DNA of 64,000 nucleotides, taken from assembly GCA_031761405.1 (NCBI GenBank), contig JASEVX010000001.1, positions 23,145,270-23,209,269 on the forward strand, read 5' to 3'. Below, piece after piece: positions 21,926 through 33,046 of this stretch (its first letter is position 1; each line of letters begins with the position of its first letter). The notes below the pieces were generated by a model, which worked only from the letters and a program-made list of their open reading frames with translations, had not been told where the DNA came from and did not search any database. Position numbers and translations under genes: made by a program. Source of the DNA: Serripes groenlandicus (lineage: Eukaryota; Mollusca; Bivalvia; Cardiida; Cardiidae).

Positions 21926-22894
21926 GCAATGTCTTTTTAAATAATGATTTAATTAATTCCTACATGTCTCCACCATTGCCCTGCACCGGACGTCGTTCAC
22001 ACCTTTTCAGTGGTACCGTTATGAAAACATTGTTGAAATAGGGGAGAAATTGCTCGAACCGAGTCTTTGAGTACATCGCGTAAAAAGGAGTTATTGCTCG
22101 TATTTTCACGTATTGTGTACACTCAGAGATGCTTATGCACTGTTTAAGCACACACACACAACCACCATAAAACCGTTTAATTTATTTGAAAAAAAATGAA
22201 AGAAGAAAGAAATATGTGTGGAACATGATGGTATGTGTGACTATAAAAAAACTCGCTATCGCAAAGTAAGATGAGTTGGTGAAGATAATTCCAACGAAAA
22301 TAGAAGTTCCTCCGTATTTAGGTAAAACAGATAAGATGTTCGATAATTACTTACCTAATTGGCACGTGCAAATTGTCTTCCTTATCTCTTGGTCTGGTAA
22401 TAAGATTGCGTTAATCCGTACACTATAAAAACGGTGACGATTGAAACCATTAAACTGTGCGCTTATTAAATATTTGTAGCTTTTTGCCTAATGCTAAGCC
22501 GCTAAGAAGATCTCCTCTATTTTTCCTGATCCTAAACTATCAGCATAAAGTCTATAGAGAATTAAGACAGCCTAAGAAATACGGCTTAACTTAGTAAAAC
22601 CAAGCTTATGTCCTCAAAATGTTTCTACAATTTTGATAGATCACAATGCTGCTTAAGCTGCTAAGTATGGAAGAATAAATAATCGGGTCGTCCCCTTTGA
22701 CGTGCCGCCAGCCAATCAGAACGCTGGATTGTCGTGATGCGTAGAACTGAATGGCTGACAAACGATGCTCAGCGATCGATACTGAATTAATGAGCATGAC
22801 GAAGCTGTGCGCCTATCACTGAGGAGAGATTGAATATTTCCTGCTGAATCTTAAATGATTGAGATGATGATTATTCGCCGTAGTTAACTAGATA
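21926..22894. other. Intergenic with a MITE remnant
   Basis: A family A remnant lies at about 22020-22105 (GAAAACATTGTTGAAATAGG, GAGAAATTGCTCGAACCGAG). The rest, to 22890, is unique, moderately GC-rich around 22690-22800, and has no recognised gene. Confidence 0.45.
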
Positions 22895-23170
22895 ACCCGT
22901 TCCGTTATGAAAACACCCCACACCGTTTTCACCTTGCGTTTACACACGATACATGACCCGGATCAGCCTAAGCATGCCGCGCAGGCTAACCCGGACAGAC
23001 ACCTTTTCGCCTCCTGTGGATTTTCTGTTTCAGGAATCATTACTCTATACCTCTATCCCCCTGAGACGGAATGTGTCGACCCGAATTAGCCTGCGCGAAT
23101 TATGCAGCCTGATCTGGATCGAAACATTTACGCAGCATCCATAATGTTGGTTTTCTCGTGGAATGGGTCA
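22895..23170 (-). mobile_element. Family C MITE, diverged
   Basis: Reverse orientation relative to 18438. Contains GCATGCCGCGCAGGCTAACC, CCTTTTCGCCTCCTGTGGAT and ends GTTGGTTTTCTCGTGGAATG. The left terminal repeat is decayed. Confidence 0.75.
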
Positions 23171-23544
23171 TATTTTGATGAATTACAACGGACGGCGCTC
23201 GAAAATGTTTTGTGATAAAGAAATCCATGATCAAATCGAATTAATTTAAATATTAATATTTTTTTAATAATGCTCAAAAACATTTTCACATACAAATGAG
23301 TGGTAAATATCGAAATTGTTATTCCAGACGTTTCCTCCAATTTTTGTCACACCAATTTTTAAACACCATCAACAGCAAAAACAGTTGTTGCATCTGCCAA
23401 ATCCAATGATATTGTAATCTGAAATATTCTTACCTATTAAACATTTGGTTACATATATGCCAATGTCATTTATTGTAATTCACATTCTATATTCCAAATA
23501 CAGTATTTCTCTACTTATTTAGTTAGAAGTAAATTCGTGCCGTG
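23171..23544. other. Intergenic, nothing recognised
   Basis: AT-rich sequence between a family C and a family B element. It ends with AAATTCGTGCCGTGTTAA, which resembles the 32-bp unit of the array at 34636 (ATTCGTGCCGTGTTACATC). The overlap is short and may be chance. Confidence 0.4.
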
Positions 23545-23757
23545 TTAACTCTTTCAGCGCTAAAGGCAATATTGGGGTTTTTGCAAACAATACTGATTCA
23601 GGTGAGTCAGCTCGTAACGAGCTGTCTCACCTGAAATCTGCATTGTTTGCCTTTTAGTTATCAAAATAGTACACACTTTTATTACATGAGGAATGGAGAT
23701 GCCCGATTTTGAACATGGAAGAGTCTACTTTAAGCAATTCGGCGCTGAAAGAGTTAA
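23545..23757 (+). mobile_element. Family B MITE, intact
   Basis: TTAACTCTTTCAGCGC left, GGCGCTGAAAGAGTTAA right. Central palindrome GTCAGCTCGTAACGAGCTG. Nearly identical to the copy at 32102. Confidence 0.9.
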
Positions 23758-23923
23758 AAGTGTTATCCTTAAATAGCTGTATACGGATATTCCTTTTTGA
23801 TCAGTTAATCAAACATAACCGTGACCTTTATACCGTTCCCACATACATCAACTCCGCAGCCCACGACTTTGAAAATATACCCGAAAACAAATTGGAAACT
23901 CCCTTTTTATGATAGTATAATAA

Positions 23924-24138
23924 TTAACCCCTTTCAGCGCCGAATTGTTTAAAGTAGACTCTTCCATGTTTCAAACTCGGACGACTCTATTTTCATGTTA
24001 TAGGATTTTTGGAATATTTTAATAACTCACAGCCAAACAATGCAGAGTTCAGGTGAGACAGCTCGTTACGAGCTGACTCACCTGAATCTGCATTGTTTGC
24101 AAAAAGCTCAATATTGCCTTTGGCGCCGAAAGAGTTAA
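23924..24138 (-). mobile_element. Family B MITE inserted in a family A MITE
   Basis: TTAACCCCTTTCAGCGCCGA left and TTTGGCGCCGAAAGAGTTAA right, TTAA on both sides. The central palindrome is GAGACAGCTCGTTACGAGCT. Orientation opposite to 23545. Confidence 0.88.
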
Positions 24139-24213
24139 ACAGAGTTGAAAACATGGTGATAAAAGGAGAAATTGCTCGTTTTGAGCAATTTCTTCTTATG
24201 TCGCCATGTTTTT

Positions 24214-25640
24214 AGCTCACCTGAGCTTTGCTCAAGGTGAGTTATTGTGATCGCCTTTTGTCCGGCGTCCGTCGTGCGTCGTGCGTCGTGCGTCAACTTC
24301 TTCTCCTCAGTAACCAGTGGGTCAATTTGGATGAAACTTCACAGAAAGCATCCTCTCAATGACCTCACCAGAATTCCTTCAAATTTTTGGGATCCATGCA
24401 AAATTCTGGTTTCCATGGCAACGAAACCGAAAAAAACTTCAAAATTCTTCTTCTCCCAAACTGGTTGGCAGATTTTCAAATAATGTTGTAGAAATGTTCC
24501 TTAGATGACCCTCTATCATATTCCTACAAGCCATGTTGATTGGTCGAAAAACATGGCCGCCAGGGGGGGCGGGGCTATTTTGCCTTATATGGCTATAGTG
24601 AAAACTTAAAAAATCTTCTCCTCCGAAAGTGTCAGGCCGATTTTCAAATAATTTTGTAGAAATGTTCCTTGGTGACCCTCTATCAGATTCCTTCAAGCCA
24701 TGTTGATTGGTCGAAAAACATGGCCGCCAGGGGTGGTGGGGCTATTTTGCCTTATATGGCTATAGTGCAAACTTAAAAAATCTTCTCCTCCAAAAGTGTC
24801 AGGCCGATTTTCAAATAATTTTGTAGAAATGTTCCTTGGGTGATCCTTTATCAGATTCCTTCAAGCCATGTTGATTGGTCAAAAAACATGGCCGCCAGGG
24901 GGCGGGGCTATTTTGCCTTTTATGGCTATAGTGAAAACTTAAAAAATCTTCTCCTCCATAAGTGTCGGGCCGATTTCCAAATAATTGTGTAGAAATGTTC
25001 CTTGGGTGACCCTCTATCAGATTCCTTCAAGCCATGTTGATTGGTCGAAAAACATGGCCGCCAGGGGGCGGGGCTATTTTGCCTTATATGGCCAAAGTGA
25101 AAACTTAAAAAATCTTCTCCTCCGAAAGTGTCAGGCTGATTTTCAAATAATTTTGTAGAAATGTTCCTTGGATGACCCTCTATCAGATTCCTTCAAGCCA
25201 AGTTGATTGGTCGAAAAACATGGCCGCCAGGGGGGCGGGGCTATTTTGCCTTATATGGCTATAGTGAAAACTTAAAAAATCTTCTTCTCCGAAAGTGTCA
25301 GGCCGATTTTCAAATAATTTAGTAGAAATGTTCCTTGAATGACCCACTTTCAGATTCCTTCAAGCCATGTTGATTGGTCAAAAAACATGGCCGCCAGTGG
25401 GCAGGGCTATTTTGCACTATATGGCTATAGTGAAAACTTAAAAAATCTTCTCCTCCAAAAGTGTCTGGCCGATTTTCAAATGATTTTGTAGAAATGTTCC
25501 TAGGGTGACCCTCTATCAGATTCCTTCAAGCCAAGTTGATTGGTCGGAAACTATGGCTGCCATGGGGCGGGGCTTATATAGGTAAAGTGAAGAAAAAAAA
25601 TCAGGTGAGCGATTCCAGGGCCATCATGGCCCTCTTGTTT
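24214..25640 (+). mobile_element. 1.43-kb non-autonomous element with an about 166-bp tandem core
   Basis: Starts AGCTCACCTGAGCTTTGCTC, a hairpin with CAAGGTGAG, then a CGTCGTGCGTCGTGCGTCGT tract. The core has seven tandem units of about 166 bp (starts near 24440, 24604, 24771, 24938, 25105, 25270 and 25436), each with AGATTCCTTCAAGCCATG, ATTGGTC and ACATGGCCGCCAGGGG. It ends AGGGCCATCATGGCCCTCTT, another hairpin. No coding capacity. The plan of unique ends around a minisatellite core resembles the bivalve pearl / Helitron-associated elements as I recall them (inference). Confidence 0.8.
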
Positions 25641-25804
25641 TAAATAAGCCGTCGGTTTCAGAAAGCGTCAGAAAGCGTCTATATGAGGGAAAGGTTTATA
25701 CCTGGTATTCTACACAATGAAAATCTCATCCTAAGAGGTGAACGTGACCTGGACGTCATCTTTAATGGTGGCGTCGGGCGATAAGGGATCTTGTTGCATC
25801 TGAG

Positions 25805-26095
25805 GAGCCGAGCATCGGTAGCTCAGTTTGGTAGCGACGCTGGCTGGCTAGCAATACCGGGGTTCTGAGTTCGAACACACCCTGGCTCGGCTAACATTCT
25901 TTCTAACGTTTGACAAACGGTCACAGTGATAAGCGTCAATCGTCGTCTACCGATGAGCTAACAGTCCATGTGCCTGGATAGAGTGTTATGTGGAGTACTG
26001 GTGTGGAAAATGCGTTAAACACATGAGTAGGTAAACTGGTAGCCGTGATATGACTGAAAAGGTGTAGGAACCCTAATCATTCAATCAGTGCATCT
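25805..26095 (+). mobile_element. tRNA-derived SINE, head type 1
   Basis: The head has an A-box-like GGTAGCTCAGTTTGGTAGCG (25817-25836) and a B-box-like GAGTTCGAACAC. Then CTCGGCTAACATTCTTTC, a body with ACAGTCCATGTG, and the tail GCCGTGATATGACTGAAAAG ending near a CAATCA run. The tail is shared with the other SINEs here. Not a functional tRNA. Confidence 0.8.
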
Positions 26096-26132
26096 GTGGA
26101 AAGTGAAGACTCAGTCAAGTCTGTGGCTACAA

Positions 26133-26412
26133 ACAGTCACCGATGTTTCAATTGGTAGCGACGTGACTTTCAATCGACGGGTTGCAATTGCGAACCCCAG
26201 CTCGGCCAACATTCTTTCCGAATTGACAGATGTCAATGCGACAAATGTCATTCTTTTCCCATCAAAAGGGCTAACAGTCCATGTGGAAAAGCAGCCAGTT
26301 CCTTGGAAAGACTGGTATGAGAAAGCCGCGAAACACATGCATTGGTGAAATGGCCGAAGTGATATGACTAAACAAGTGTTGAAGCTGGAGTTCAGCCCCA
26401 CTCAATCAATCA
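26133..26412 (+). mobile_element. tRNA-derived SINE, head type 1, diverged
   Basis: AATTGGTAGCGACGTGAC and ATTGCGAACCCCAGCTCGGC in the head. ATGTGGAAAAGCAGCCAGTT in the body. Tail GAAGTGATATGACTAAACAA and CCCACTCAATCAATCA. Lies directly after the copy at 25805. The 86- and 96-aa frames across it are spurious. Confidence 0.75.
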
Positions 26413-26585
26413 GCGTGCCTACAAACACCAGGGCGTTCAGTGTCCGTCTATATACCGGTGAGCTACATATATGCTTTCTGACGATCAACTAAATTTGTAG
26501 CTGCCGTACCTTTAATACACTCCTATATAAGAGTAATTCTGCAACGGAAAACAAATTAGCATGGTGATGACTCTGTATGTGTCCT

Positions 26586-26801
26586 TTAACCCTTTCCATA
26601 ATATAAATGCTTTCTGACGCCTTTGCAGCTCAGACAGCTTTTTGAAAACATAGTGACAAAAGAAGAAATTGCTCCTTTTGCCACAATGTTTTCCACTTGT
26701 AGTCATAGGTTATCCATTCAATTATAGAGATTTTTCCATTTTTTGCCAAATTATGTTCAAAGTCGTCTGCTACAGAATTGTCGTATGAGGGAAAGGGTTA
26801 A
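26586..26801 (+). mobile_element. Family A MITE, hairpin arm lost
   Basis: TTAA at both ends. GACGCCTTTGCAGCTCAGAC left and GTATGAGGGAAAGGG right. Only one hairpin arm remains (GAAATTGCTCCTTTTGCC), a deletion across the stem-loop. Confidence 0.85.
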
Positions 26802-26802
26802 G

Positions 26803-26966
26803 CAGTGCTTTCATTTTATGTCAACACCTATACTTGTGTGTATACATGAACAGATGTACCATCCCATATTACACTGTATGTTATTACATTTTGTATTATT
26901 TGACCATGAGTTCTAATGCTTAATGTCTAAATAAAGTTTATGTTGTGTTATGTTATGTTATGTTGT
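26803..26966 (+). mobile_element. Probable LINE 3' end with TGTTA-repeat tail
   Basis: A non-coding stretch ends TCTAAATAAAGTTTATGTTG and then (TGTTA)n. An AATAAA signal followed directly by a short tandem tail is typical of LINE 3' termini. No reading frame is present, so the family is unknown. Confidence 0.4.
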
Positions 26967-27199
26967 TTATTGGCTGACACAATTCACATGACTTATGATT
27001 CTTTAAAATTCTAAAAGCGATAAAAAAAAACCATTGTGATTGTATCATGCACAGTGGCAGCAGCGCCATAGGAGAGCCGGCCTTCGGAGAGTCTGCGATT
27101 AGGGTCGTGTCTGTATAAGGCATTCAGTGGTATTGTCATTAACTGAGGACTTATGTCTTATACCATGCAGTCGTTAATTAAAATACGCATTATTATCCT

Positions 27200-27320
27200 T
27201 GTACGCATACAGACGCTTTCTGACGCCTCTGTCTCGGACGACTTTCAACTGTATTAAATAAGTATATTGTCATTTGTTGAGCTTTTACACATGTTTGCTC
27301 AGCTGTTTTCGAAGTCATCT
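27200..27320 (+). repeat. Family A MITE fragment
   Basis: CAGACGCTTTCTGACGCCTC, then GACGACTTTCAACTGTATT. The right half is degraded. Confidence 0.5.
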
Positions 27321-27399
27321 TATACCAGATTGAAAAACCTTTTGTTGGGAGTAACTACAAGCAACACACACATTTGATATATTTTTCTTCCCCAAAGTC

Positions 27400-29400
27400 A
27401 ATATGTTGTTGGTGTTGGGGTAATATAGGTTCATGTATAAACACTGAGTATAGAAGATATAATGTAGATACATGTTTATACAGTTATTATAGTGGCCATA
27501 GTGAGTAGAAACATGTATATACAATAAGTATAGTGGAATCATTGTAGTATGTAGGTTCAGGTATACACACTAACTATAGTGGTTTTAATATGGTATGTAG
27601 GCACATGTTTACATATTAGGTACAATGGCTATAATGTAGTACTTAGGTACATGTTTATTTTAGGCCTAGTATATATACATTACTATAGTGTAGTATGTAT
27701 GTACATACATAAACACTTTGTATAGTGGCTATACTGTAGTATGCATTTACATACATAAACACTTAGTACGGTGGATATAATGCAGTATGTATGTACATGT
27801 AAACACACTAAGTAAAGTGGCTATAATTTAGTTTATATATACATACATAAACACTAAGTGATTTGGCTACAATGTAGTTTGTAGGTACATACACAAACAC
27901 TTAGTATAATGGCTATACTGTAGTATGCATTAAAATACATAAACACTTAGTACGGTGGCCATACTGAAGTATGTATGTACATGTAAACACACTTAATAAA
28001 GTGGCTATAATTTAGTTTAGATATACATACATAAACACTAAGTAATTTGGCTATAATGTAGTTTGTAGGTACATACAAAAACACTAAGTATAATGGCTAT
28101 ACTGTAGTATGCATTAACATACATAAACACTTAGTTTAGTGACTATAATGTAGTATATAGGTGCATATATACACACTAACTATAGAGGCTATAATGTAGT
28201 ATGTATGTACATGTATATATACTAAGTATTGTGGGTATACTATGGTATATAAGTGCATGTATACATAATAAGTATGGTGGTTATTTTGTAGTATGTATGT
28301 ACATACATAAACACTTAGTTTAGTGGCTATATTGTAGTTTGTAGGTACATACATACACACTAAGTAATGTGGCTATAATGTAGTATGTATGTACATGTAT
28401 ATACACTAAGTAGTGTGACTATAATATAGGATGCATGTACATACATAAACACTTAGTTTAGTGGCTATTATGTAGTATATAGGAACATGTATAGTATACA
28501 CATTAAGTGTAGTTGCTATAATGTGGTTTGTAGGTACATACATAAACACTTAGTATAGTGGCTATAATGTAGTATATAGGAACATATATACACACTAAGT
28601 ATAGTGGCTATAATGTAGTATATAGGAACATATATACACACTAAGTATAGTGACTATAATGTAGTTTATAGGAACATATATACACACTAAGTATAGTGAC
28701 TATAATGTAGTATATAGGAACATATATACACACTAAGTATAGTGACTATAATGTAGTATATATAGGAACATATATACACACTAAGTATAGTGATTATAAT
28801 GTATTATATATAGGAACATATATACTCACTAAGTATAGTGACTATAATGTAGTATATATAGGAACATATATACTCACTAAGTATAGTGACTATACTATAG
28901 TATATATAGGAACATACAAACTCACTAAGTATAGTGACTATACTGTAGTATTTATGGGAACATGTATACACATTAAGTAAAGCGGCTATACTGTAGTATA
29001 TAGATACATTTATATACACTAAGTATTGTGGCTATAATGTGGTATGTACGATTCTGTATGCACACACTAAGTATAGTGGCTATATTGCAGTTTTATAGGA
29101 ACATGTATACACACTAAGTAAAGCGGCTATAATGTAGTATATATATATGAACATGTAAACACACTAAGTAAAGCGGCTATAATGTAGTATATATAGGAAC
29201 ATGTATACACACTAAGTAAAGCGGCTATAATGTAGTATTTATAGGAACATGTATACACACTTAGTAAAGCGGCTATACTGTAGTATATAGGTACATTTAT
29301 ATACACTAAGTATTGTGGCTATAATGTGGTATGTACGATTCTGTATGCACACACTAAGTATAGTGGCTATATTGCAGTTTTAGATACATGTATATGCATA
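27400..29400 (+). repeat. Two-kilobase satellite-like array, 46-48 bp unit, about 40 copies
   Basis: Unit contains ACACACTAAGTATAGTGGCT and ATAATGTAGTATGTAGG, with a variable ACATGTATA / ACATACATA segment. Copies are most uniform at about 28560-28920 (46-bp spacing) and more diverged on the left. A higher-order repeat is visible at the right: a block with GTATGTACGATTCTGTATGC occurs at about 29041 and again at about 29331. Confidence 0.92.
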
Positions 29401-29648
29401 AAACGAAACACCCATGTAGTTTCCCGAGATATTTGCAATTCAACATGGTACTTGAAAAACAAACAAAGCATAGCATTGGGTATGTTCGTTGAGTCTCAAA
29501 ATTGATTCTCTTTGAACACTGCTACATACTACAAACTAAAATTTACAAAATTCCTATTTGCATATTATTGATCTACACGTTCTTTATAGGTTAAAAATGA
29601 ACTTTTTTCTTTTCATTTAAAGACACTGAATAATTAATTTCAGTTGCC

Positions 29649-30245
29649 TTAACACTTTCCCGCCTATAGGTGATTTCTGACGCATCTGCAGCAGACGACT
29701 TTTGAAAAATGTTTGATAATAATTCTTTCATCTATAGACATTTTCCATATTTTTTACTTAAAATGTTCAAAGTCGTCTGCTGCAGATATATAGGATCTGA
29801 GTTGTCATTTCATATAACGTTTTATTAAACGAGTTCAAGACATTTGTTTTATATACATTTCTTGGACGAGTTTAATAAAACTTTATGAAATGACAACGAA
29901 TGTCAGATTCTTTTTATCACATGACGAAACACAAAAAGAATATCGTTTTTTCGCTGTCAGAAAATAGTCCCAACATGTAATACTTAATAAACTGGTAACT
30001 AATCACACAACACAATATTGTTATGCCTGATAATTTTCCCTTTAACTCGTCCATCTATCCTGACGTTTGTGTTAACCGGATACACGCAGCCATTTTGTAA
30101 ACATTTGCGGATGAATACAAAAATAGTGCATCGGTCATGTTATATTATACGTGTGACATATAAATAAATACGTAATGGGTATATTAGATCGGATACAAGC
30201 ATTGCCATGTAATAACATGTTGACATGTATGTGGGAAAGGGTTAA
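29649..30245 (+). mobile_element. Family A MITE interrupted by a hairpin-bearing insert
   Basis: TTAACACTTTCCCGCC left, with GCATCTGCAGCAGACGACTT and AAAGTCGTCTGCTGCAGATA. The right end, TATGTGGGAAAGGGTTAA, appears only after about 440 bp of foreign sequence (about 29786-30223). The family A hairpin core is deleted. Confidence 0.7.
29797..29925. repeat. Inverted repeat, about 40-bp arms
   Basis: GTTGTCATTTCATATAACGT and TTTATTAAACGAGTT pair with GAGTTTAATAAAACTTTATG and AAATGACAAC downstream, around a loop of about 30 bp. Part of the insert in the MITE at 29649. Confidence 0.75.
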
Positions 30246-30358
30246 ACGTTTTGCGTTGTCCGTTCTATTGTTTTAATCGTTCAGTCGCGTTTGGAAGCCT
30301 CGCCGGTGTTAAACTATGTACATGAAAACATACAATTCACTGTACCTACCACGTTTAA

Positions 30359-30588
30359 TTAACCCTTTCCCTCATATAGACGCTTTCTGACGCCTCTGCA
30401 GCAGACGGCTTTTTGAAAACATAGTGACAAAAGAATAAATTGCTCAAAACGAACAATTTCTTCTTTTGACACAATGTTTTCCACTTTAAGTCATAGGTTA
30501 TCCATTCAATAAAAGAGATCTTCTATTTTTTGACAAAATATGTTCAAAGTCGTCTGCTGCAGAATCGTCGTATGAGGGAAAGGGTTAA
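30359..30588 (+). mobile_element. Family A MITE, intact
   Basis: TTAA at both ends. CCCTTTCCCTCATATAGACG left, GTCGTATGAGGGAAAGGG right. The hairpin is the CTC/GAG stem type with one mismatch (GAAC). Confidence 0.9.
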
Positions 30589-30965
30589 CGTTGCCAGTGC
30601 TGTGCGGAGAGAAATTCAGGAATCACATGGTCTTTTGATCTGGCCGGTAGTGATATAAATGAGAAACTGTTGAATTAATGTTGAACTCAAATCAATCGTG
30701 TACCTTAGACGGTCACGTGAAGCATGTGCATGCTTTGACAAACAACTACTGGTAAAATTGATTTATTTGTTTACAGAATAGAAAGTAAAGTCTTGAAACA
30801 GCTGTTTAAAAAATTATAAAAAATAAAATGAGAGAAATTAGCCCATTTCTGGTCTTCCTACCATGACTTCAATGAGGTGTGTATCAGGCTGTGGTTAAGT
30901 CAAGGTGACGATTCGCCACAGTGTGGCAGCATTGGGACGTCAACGCCTGGTGCCCGTTTTACCAG

Positions 30966-31255
30966 AGTCCGCTAGCTCAGTCGGTCGCGACGCAGGCTAT
31001 CAATCCAGGGGTTGAGAGTTCGAATTCCAGCTCGGCCAACATTCTTTCCGACGTTTGACGAAAGTCACTGTGACAACCGTCATTCGTCCTTCACCAATGG
31101 GCTAACAGTCTATGTGAAAAAGCAGTGAGTTGCTTGGAGAGTATGTTGTGTAGAGTATTAGTCTGAAAAGGCTAGAAAACAAATGTTTAGGCCGCCGTGA
31201 TATGACTGAACAATTGTTGAAAACGGCGTTAAGCCCCAATCAATCAATCAATCAC
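30966..31255 (+). mobile_element. tRNA-derived SINE, head type 1
   Basis: GTCCGCTAGCTCAGTCGGTC (A box) and GAGAGTTCGAATTCCAGCTC (B box). Body CAATGGGCTAACAGTCTATG. Tail CCGCCGTGATATGACTGAAC, AACGGCGTTAAGCCCC and an (AATC)n end. Confidence 0.85.
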
Positions 31256-32101
31256 TGTTTTACCAGTTTCTTGCAAAATTGTTGTAACTGCATACTAAAG
31301 CAAGCTGTATTTAGATACCTTTTGCAAGAAGCTTACCGACTATGTCACGTATGTCACGTTAACCTCAACTCTTTTGCCCAATTGAACACAACAAGGTGCC
31401 CCTGTATAAATATTAAGGGAACGGATAAGAAGTTAAATAGTTTTATCTTTTAAATAAGATGCTTAATAATTGTGATCCGATTTTCTAGCATTTAGGGTCA
31501 TTTTCACTACACCTTTCGTGTTTTCCCCTTTACACTGGTAAACAAAAGCGTTCAATTACTTTTAACGTCTTTAAGTTGAACTCTAAAGTAGTGTGGAAAA
31601 AGAAGTAAATGGTTAAGTTAGATTTTGGTTTGTATTTCATTAATACCCACTATCCCTTCTAGGAAAGACAAACTTTTGGGGTTTTGTTTAGATATGCTCG
31701 AGGAGACACCTAAATCGAAGTACGTGACAAAGGGTAGATTAAACATGATCACATATTAAACAAGTATTTATTAAATCTTGAATCACTTCTTATAACTTAA
31801 CTCGGTGGTTCTCAATAAAGTCTTAAATGAACGTAATTTGGGTATTTAAGCAAATAGGCTTGTGATCTTTAAAGATTTTAGAAGATCAATTTTTAGGCGA
31901 TTTTCTCTTAATATATAAACCCATTTTCTCTAGGGTTTGCCACATTTGGTGCTAATTCATTTGCTAGTGAGTTAGGCTTTTTAACTGCAGAAGAAAAAAT
32001 ATATATCATTTGGATTTTTTGTTTATTGTATTATGTGTTTCTGTTTCCATGGATTCTTACTTAGCACTGTTTAGAAATGATATATAATCTCGAAAGAAAT
32101 G
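31256..32101. other. Intergenic, no gene seen
   Basis: AT-rich unique sequence. An 83-aa frame starting in the SINE at 31202 has no recognisable features. Confidence 0.5.
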
Positions 32102-32314
32102 TTAACTCTTTCAGCGCTAAAGGCAATATTGGGGTTTTTGCAAACAATACTGATTCAGGTGAGTCAGCTCGTAACGAGCTGTCTCACCTGAAATCTGCAT
32201 TGTTTGCCTTTTAGTTATCAAAATAGTACACACTTTTATTACATGAGGAATGGAGACGCCCTATTTTGAGCATGGAAGAGTCTACTTTAAACAATTCGGC
32301 GCTGAAAGAGTTAA
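32102..32314 (+). mobile_element. Family B MITE, intact
   Basis: TTAACTCTTTCAGCGC and GGCGCTGAAAGAGTTAA ends. Central GTCAGCTCGTAACGAGCTG. Very close to 23545, with few substitutions, so both moved recently or share a young source. Confidence 0.9.
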
Positions 32315-32379
32315 TGGGCGGAGGTCACAGTATTCAAACGGCCAAACCAGCATGATCGACTTACTCTGTGAGCCATTTC

Positions 32380-32597
32380 GTACATACAACAAATCTGCAG
32401 CAGACGAATTTGGAAACATCTATGCATATATTGGTAAAGTTCTATAAAAGGAAGCATGAATTTAGAATTTGGTTGAAAACATTGTGGCAAAAGGGGCAGT
32501 TGCTGATTATGAGCAATGTCTCCATTCGTCACACTGTTTTCAAAAGTCGTATGCTGCAGAGACGTCAGAAAACGTCTGTTTGTGTGAAAGTGTAAAT
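32380..32597 (-). mobile_element. Family A MITE, diverged
   Basis: CATACAACAAATCTGCAGCA left. GTCGTATGCTGCAGAGACGT and TGTTTGTGTGAAAGTG right. Hairpin decayed (CAGTTGCTGATTATGAGCAA). Confidence 0.7.
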
Positions 32598-32765
32598 GTG
32601 CGATATTCGAAAAAGTACGTTACTATGAAGTTACAGGTACAGTGTCTAGGTCTGGTTGTCTGTGTTCGTGCCTTTTGATTACATCATAGTAAAGACACGA
32701 GGACATTTATGAATAGTCAGTACGACACCATTACAAATAGTCTTTGTTTAACTTAGATGAACTGG

Positions 32766-33045
<280 letters not shown>

Positions 33046-33046
<1 letters not shown>

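Larger units (their letters stand above)
23830..25698 (-). mobile_element. Family A MITE split by two later insertions
   Basis: Three blocks of one family A copy: 23830-23923 (GTTCCCACATACATCAACT, GCCCACGACTTTGAAAATAT), 24139-24213 (hairpin GAAATTGCTCGTTTTGAGCA, ending GCCATGTTTTT) and 25641-25698 (AAGCCGTCGGTTTCAGAAAG, TATATGAGGGAAAGG). The interruptions are a family B MITE at a TTAA and a 1.4-kb minisatellite-bearing element. The blocks resume at the expected positions of an intact family A copy. Confidence 0.82.
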
